DNA of 64,000 bases from Diphasiastrum complanatum (Eukaryota; Streptophyta; Lycopodiopsida; Lycopodiales; Lycopodiaceae). Positions within the stretch are counted from its first letter, which is position 1; the number at the start of each line of letters is the position of its first letter. Below are positions 62,430 through 64,000 of the stretch, in pieces. Under the pieces are notes generated by a model, which was not told the DNA's origin, did no database searches, and saw only the letters and a list, made by a program, of their open reading frames with translations. The DNA lies in contig CM055092.1 of NCBI GenBank assembly GCA_029204225.1, forward strand, positions 70,216,252 through 70,280,251. The letters are read 5' to 3'. A program made the position numbers and the translations under genes.

Positions 62430-63228
62430 ATTTGTAGGTATACTGTATGCGTGCCCAGCACTTGATGTTTCTCAAAAGAGCTTCTCAGGATGACCAAAAG
62501 CACGTGTGGGCACAAGAATCTAATCAACAGCAATCAACCGGTTAGCTCTATTAGTTCTTCAGTTTAAATGTTCTCAATCCCTTCATGTTTTCAAAATCAC
62601 CATGCAAATCTTTTAGTTACTTTTGTCATTGTTTTGTAGTAGTCATTTCAACTTACTATCTCTATCTATCATGTCATGTCCTAGCATATATGCAAAGCCT
62701 GTGGCTACCGCTAACCTTAAAGAATTGGAGATGGAGGATTAGCTTGTTCACACCTACCTATGTCCCCAAATGGTAGTCCTCTAGTATATACAACCCGATT
62801 GTGATGCTAGGGTGCATGCACAAGCCCCACATCAATCCAAAATATGATCTCCAAGGATCCGAATCCTTAAAATATTGCATTATGATCTATCGTAATGAAG
62901 CATTCTCCACCCTTGCATGAGGGTGAGGTCATGCCTTGCTTTTAGCCATGGCACTATGCAAAGGTAGTAGCAATGATGTTATTGCCTACCCACGACCATT
63001 GGAGAAGTAGCATATGCTACTACACTTAGCCATGGTCAGTTGATGAACTATGGGTAATAGTGTATGTATGCTCTTGCCAACATGGAAGTGCATCAGCTAT
63101 GCTGAAATATGAAGCCCGTTTTGGACATCAAAACCCATTATGGAAGTTTCTTAGGGGCCTGAAATTCTCATGAACATTCACAGATGGGCAAAAATTCGTC
63201 GCATAATGTCATTTTGACTAGCAAATTC
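62430..63228 (-). promoter_or_regulatory. Presumed 5' flank and 5' UTR of CMO, with a G-box
   Basis: This 800-bp interval separates the CMO start codon from the LINE at 63229. A CACGTG hexamer at 62501-62506 reads CACGTGTG on the plus strand, i.e. a G-box overlapping an ABRE core (ACGTGTG), 72 bp before the ATG. Such elements bind bZIP factors in ABA and osmotic responses, which would suit a betaine gene, but one hexamer proves nothing and it may be within the 5' UTR. No convincing TATA box was found. Confidence 0.45.
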
Positions 63229-64000
63229 GTCCTCTCGAGTTCTCGTTAATGGATGCCTTTTCTCTTCTTTTGTCCCCACTTGCAGTATCCGTCAAGGCTG
63301 TCCGCTTTCGCCTATGCTCTTTGCCATCGCTATAGAACCTCTTTCTTGTGCATTACATCACGCCACTTCTATGCGCTCCATTGCTCCAGCTTTTTTCCCA
63401 ATGGGCCCTCTCTCTCACCAGCTTTTCGCTGACGATGTCACCCTCTTCTCTCTGCTATCTGAGAGTCATGTTCGTCGTCATCTCCTTTCTCTTTTTGGTG
63501 AATTCTGTTTTTGCTCTTCTTCCCTCTTTAACAAGCAATAGTCTGAGCTCCATATCCTTGCTACTGACACCCCTTCTTGGATACCTTCCTTGGGTGTTCG
63601 GGTCATTCCTCATGGCTCGGTCACTCATCTTCTTGGTGCTCCCTTTGGCGTGTTCATTACTTCTGCTCAGCGCTCTGATTGGTTTCTTCAAAGTTTCTCG
63701 CAATTACTTCTTGGAATCCAGCCTATATGTCCTTTGCTTCTCGGGTTCTGGTTGCTAAGCACATTCTTTCAGCCTATCCTGTGTACTTTTTCTCTTTGTT
63801 CATCACCACCCGCTCTCTTCACAACTCGATTGCTAAAATCCTTAGTTGTTTCATTTGGGACGGGAAGCGCCCTCTGCTCCCTTGGACTGTCTTTACTGCC
63901 GCTACTACTAATGGAGGGCTTGGTATCTCTGATCCCTCTCTAAAAAAGAAGTCCTTGGTGCTCCGTCGCCTTTCTGCCCTCTTACACCCTTCACAACATT
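63229..64000 (+). pseudogene. L1-like LINE reverse transcriptase, runs off right edge
   Basis: The frame from 63229 gives SRVLVNGCLF, SIRQGCPLSPMLFAIAIEPL, HQLFADDVTLF (FADD active-site box) and ends in a stop at about 63540. After frame changes the product continues with a thumb-type region and KHILSAYPVYFFSLF, KILSCFIWDG and NGGLGISDPSL near the right edge. These are the usual plant L1 landmarks downstream of RT. It differs from the YADD/YVDD LINE family seen elsewhere in the window. Frame breaks make it inactive. Confidence 0.85.

Noticed and set aside
1-64000. CRISPR arrays, rRNA or tRNA genes, prokaryotic operons
   Set aside because: No direct-repeat/spacer structure, cloverleaf with conserved B-box or rRNA motif was seen; the DNA is clearly plant nuclear.

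Overview
The window is plant nuclear DNA: spliceosomal GT-AG introns, plant families of Ty3/gypsy, Ty1/copia, LINE, hAT and Helitron elements, and one plastid-type metabolic gene. Very large repeat-filled introns suggest a large-genome streptophyte (a fern, lycophyte or gymnosperm is possible). That placement is inference; the sequence does not fix the taxon.

The main result is one host gene that runs across almost the whole window on the minus strand. Eight exons (62429..62102, 53639..53594, 27052..26917, 26653..26579, 26432..26235, 25986..25891, 8945..8827 and 8717..8624) join in phase into 364 codons of choline monooxygenase (CMO). CMO is the stromal Rieske-type oxygenase that converts choline to betaine aldehyde hydrate in glycine betaine synthesis. 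The start codon has an in-frame stop 14 codons upstream. The C-terminal exon or exons lie beyond the left edge. The longest ORF touching the gene is 138 codons and the other exons are buried between transposons, so ORF-based annotation would miss it. The gene covers at least 53.8 kb and is about 98 % intron.

Nearly everything else is transposon sequence inside its introns. Intron 8 (8623 to the left edge): 3' end of a chromodomain Ty3/gypsy element with LTR (1-1779), an ACATAC microsatellite (1780-2437), and a 5.4-kb hAT element (2957-8377) with an 84-bp minisatellite. Intron 6 (8946-25890): a degenerate chromovirus end into which a 9.3-kb non-chromodomain Ty3/gypsy element is inserted (12037-21294, minus), two Ty1/copia LTRs with primer-binding sites, and a LINE fragment. 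Intron 2 (27053-53593): a second copy of the same gypsy family (28005-31640, plus), a fold-back element, a non-autonomous hAT with perfect 8-bp target duplication (34350-35181), Helitron and CACTA-like fragments, about 4.7 kb of short-motif arrays (37760-42490), a copia 3' end, a second hAT element (44249-about 47400) and a LINE (48560-50870). Intron 1 (53640-62101): a third hAT element with target duplication (53776-58315, minus), another chromovirus end and LINE debris. Upstream of the gene, 62430-63228 is the presumed promoter region, and an L1-like LINE runs off the right edge.

The autonomous elements are all visibly damaged by frameshifts, stops, internal deletions or truncation. The CMO exons in contrast are open, correctly phased and keep the Rieske and mononuclear-iron ligands, so the gene looks functional despite its load of insertions.
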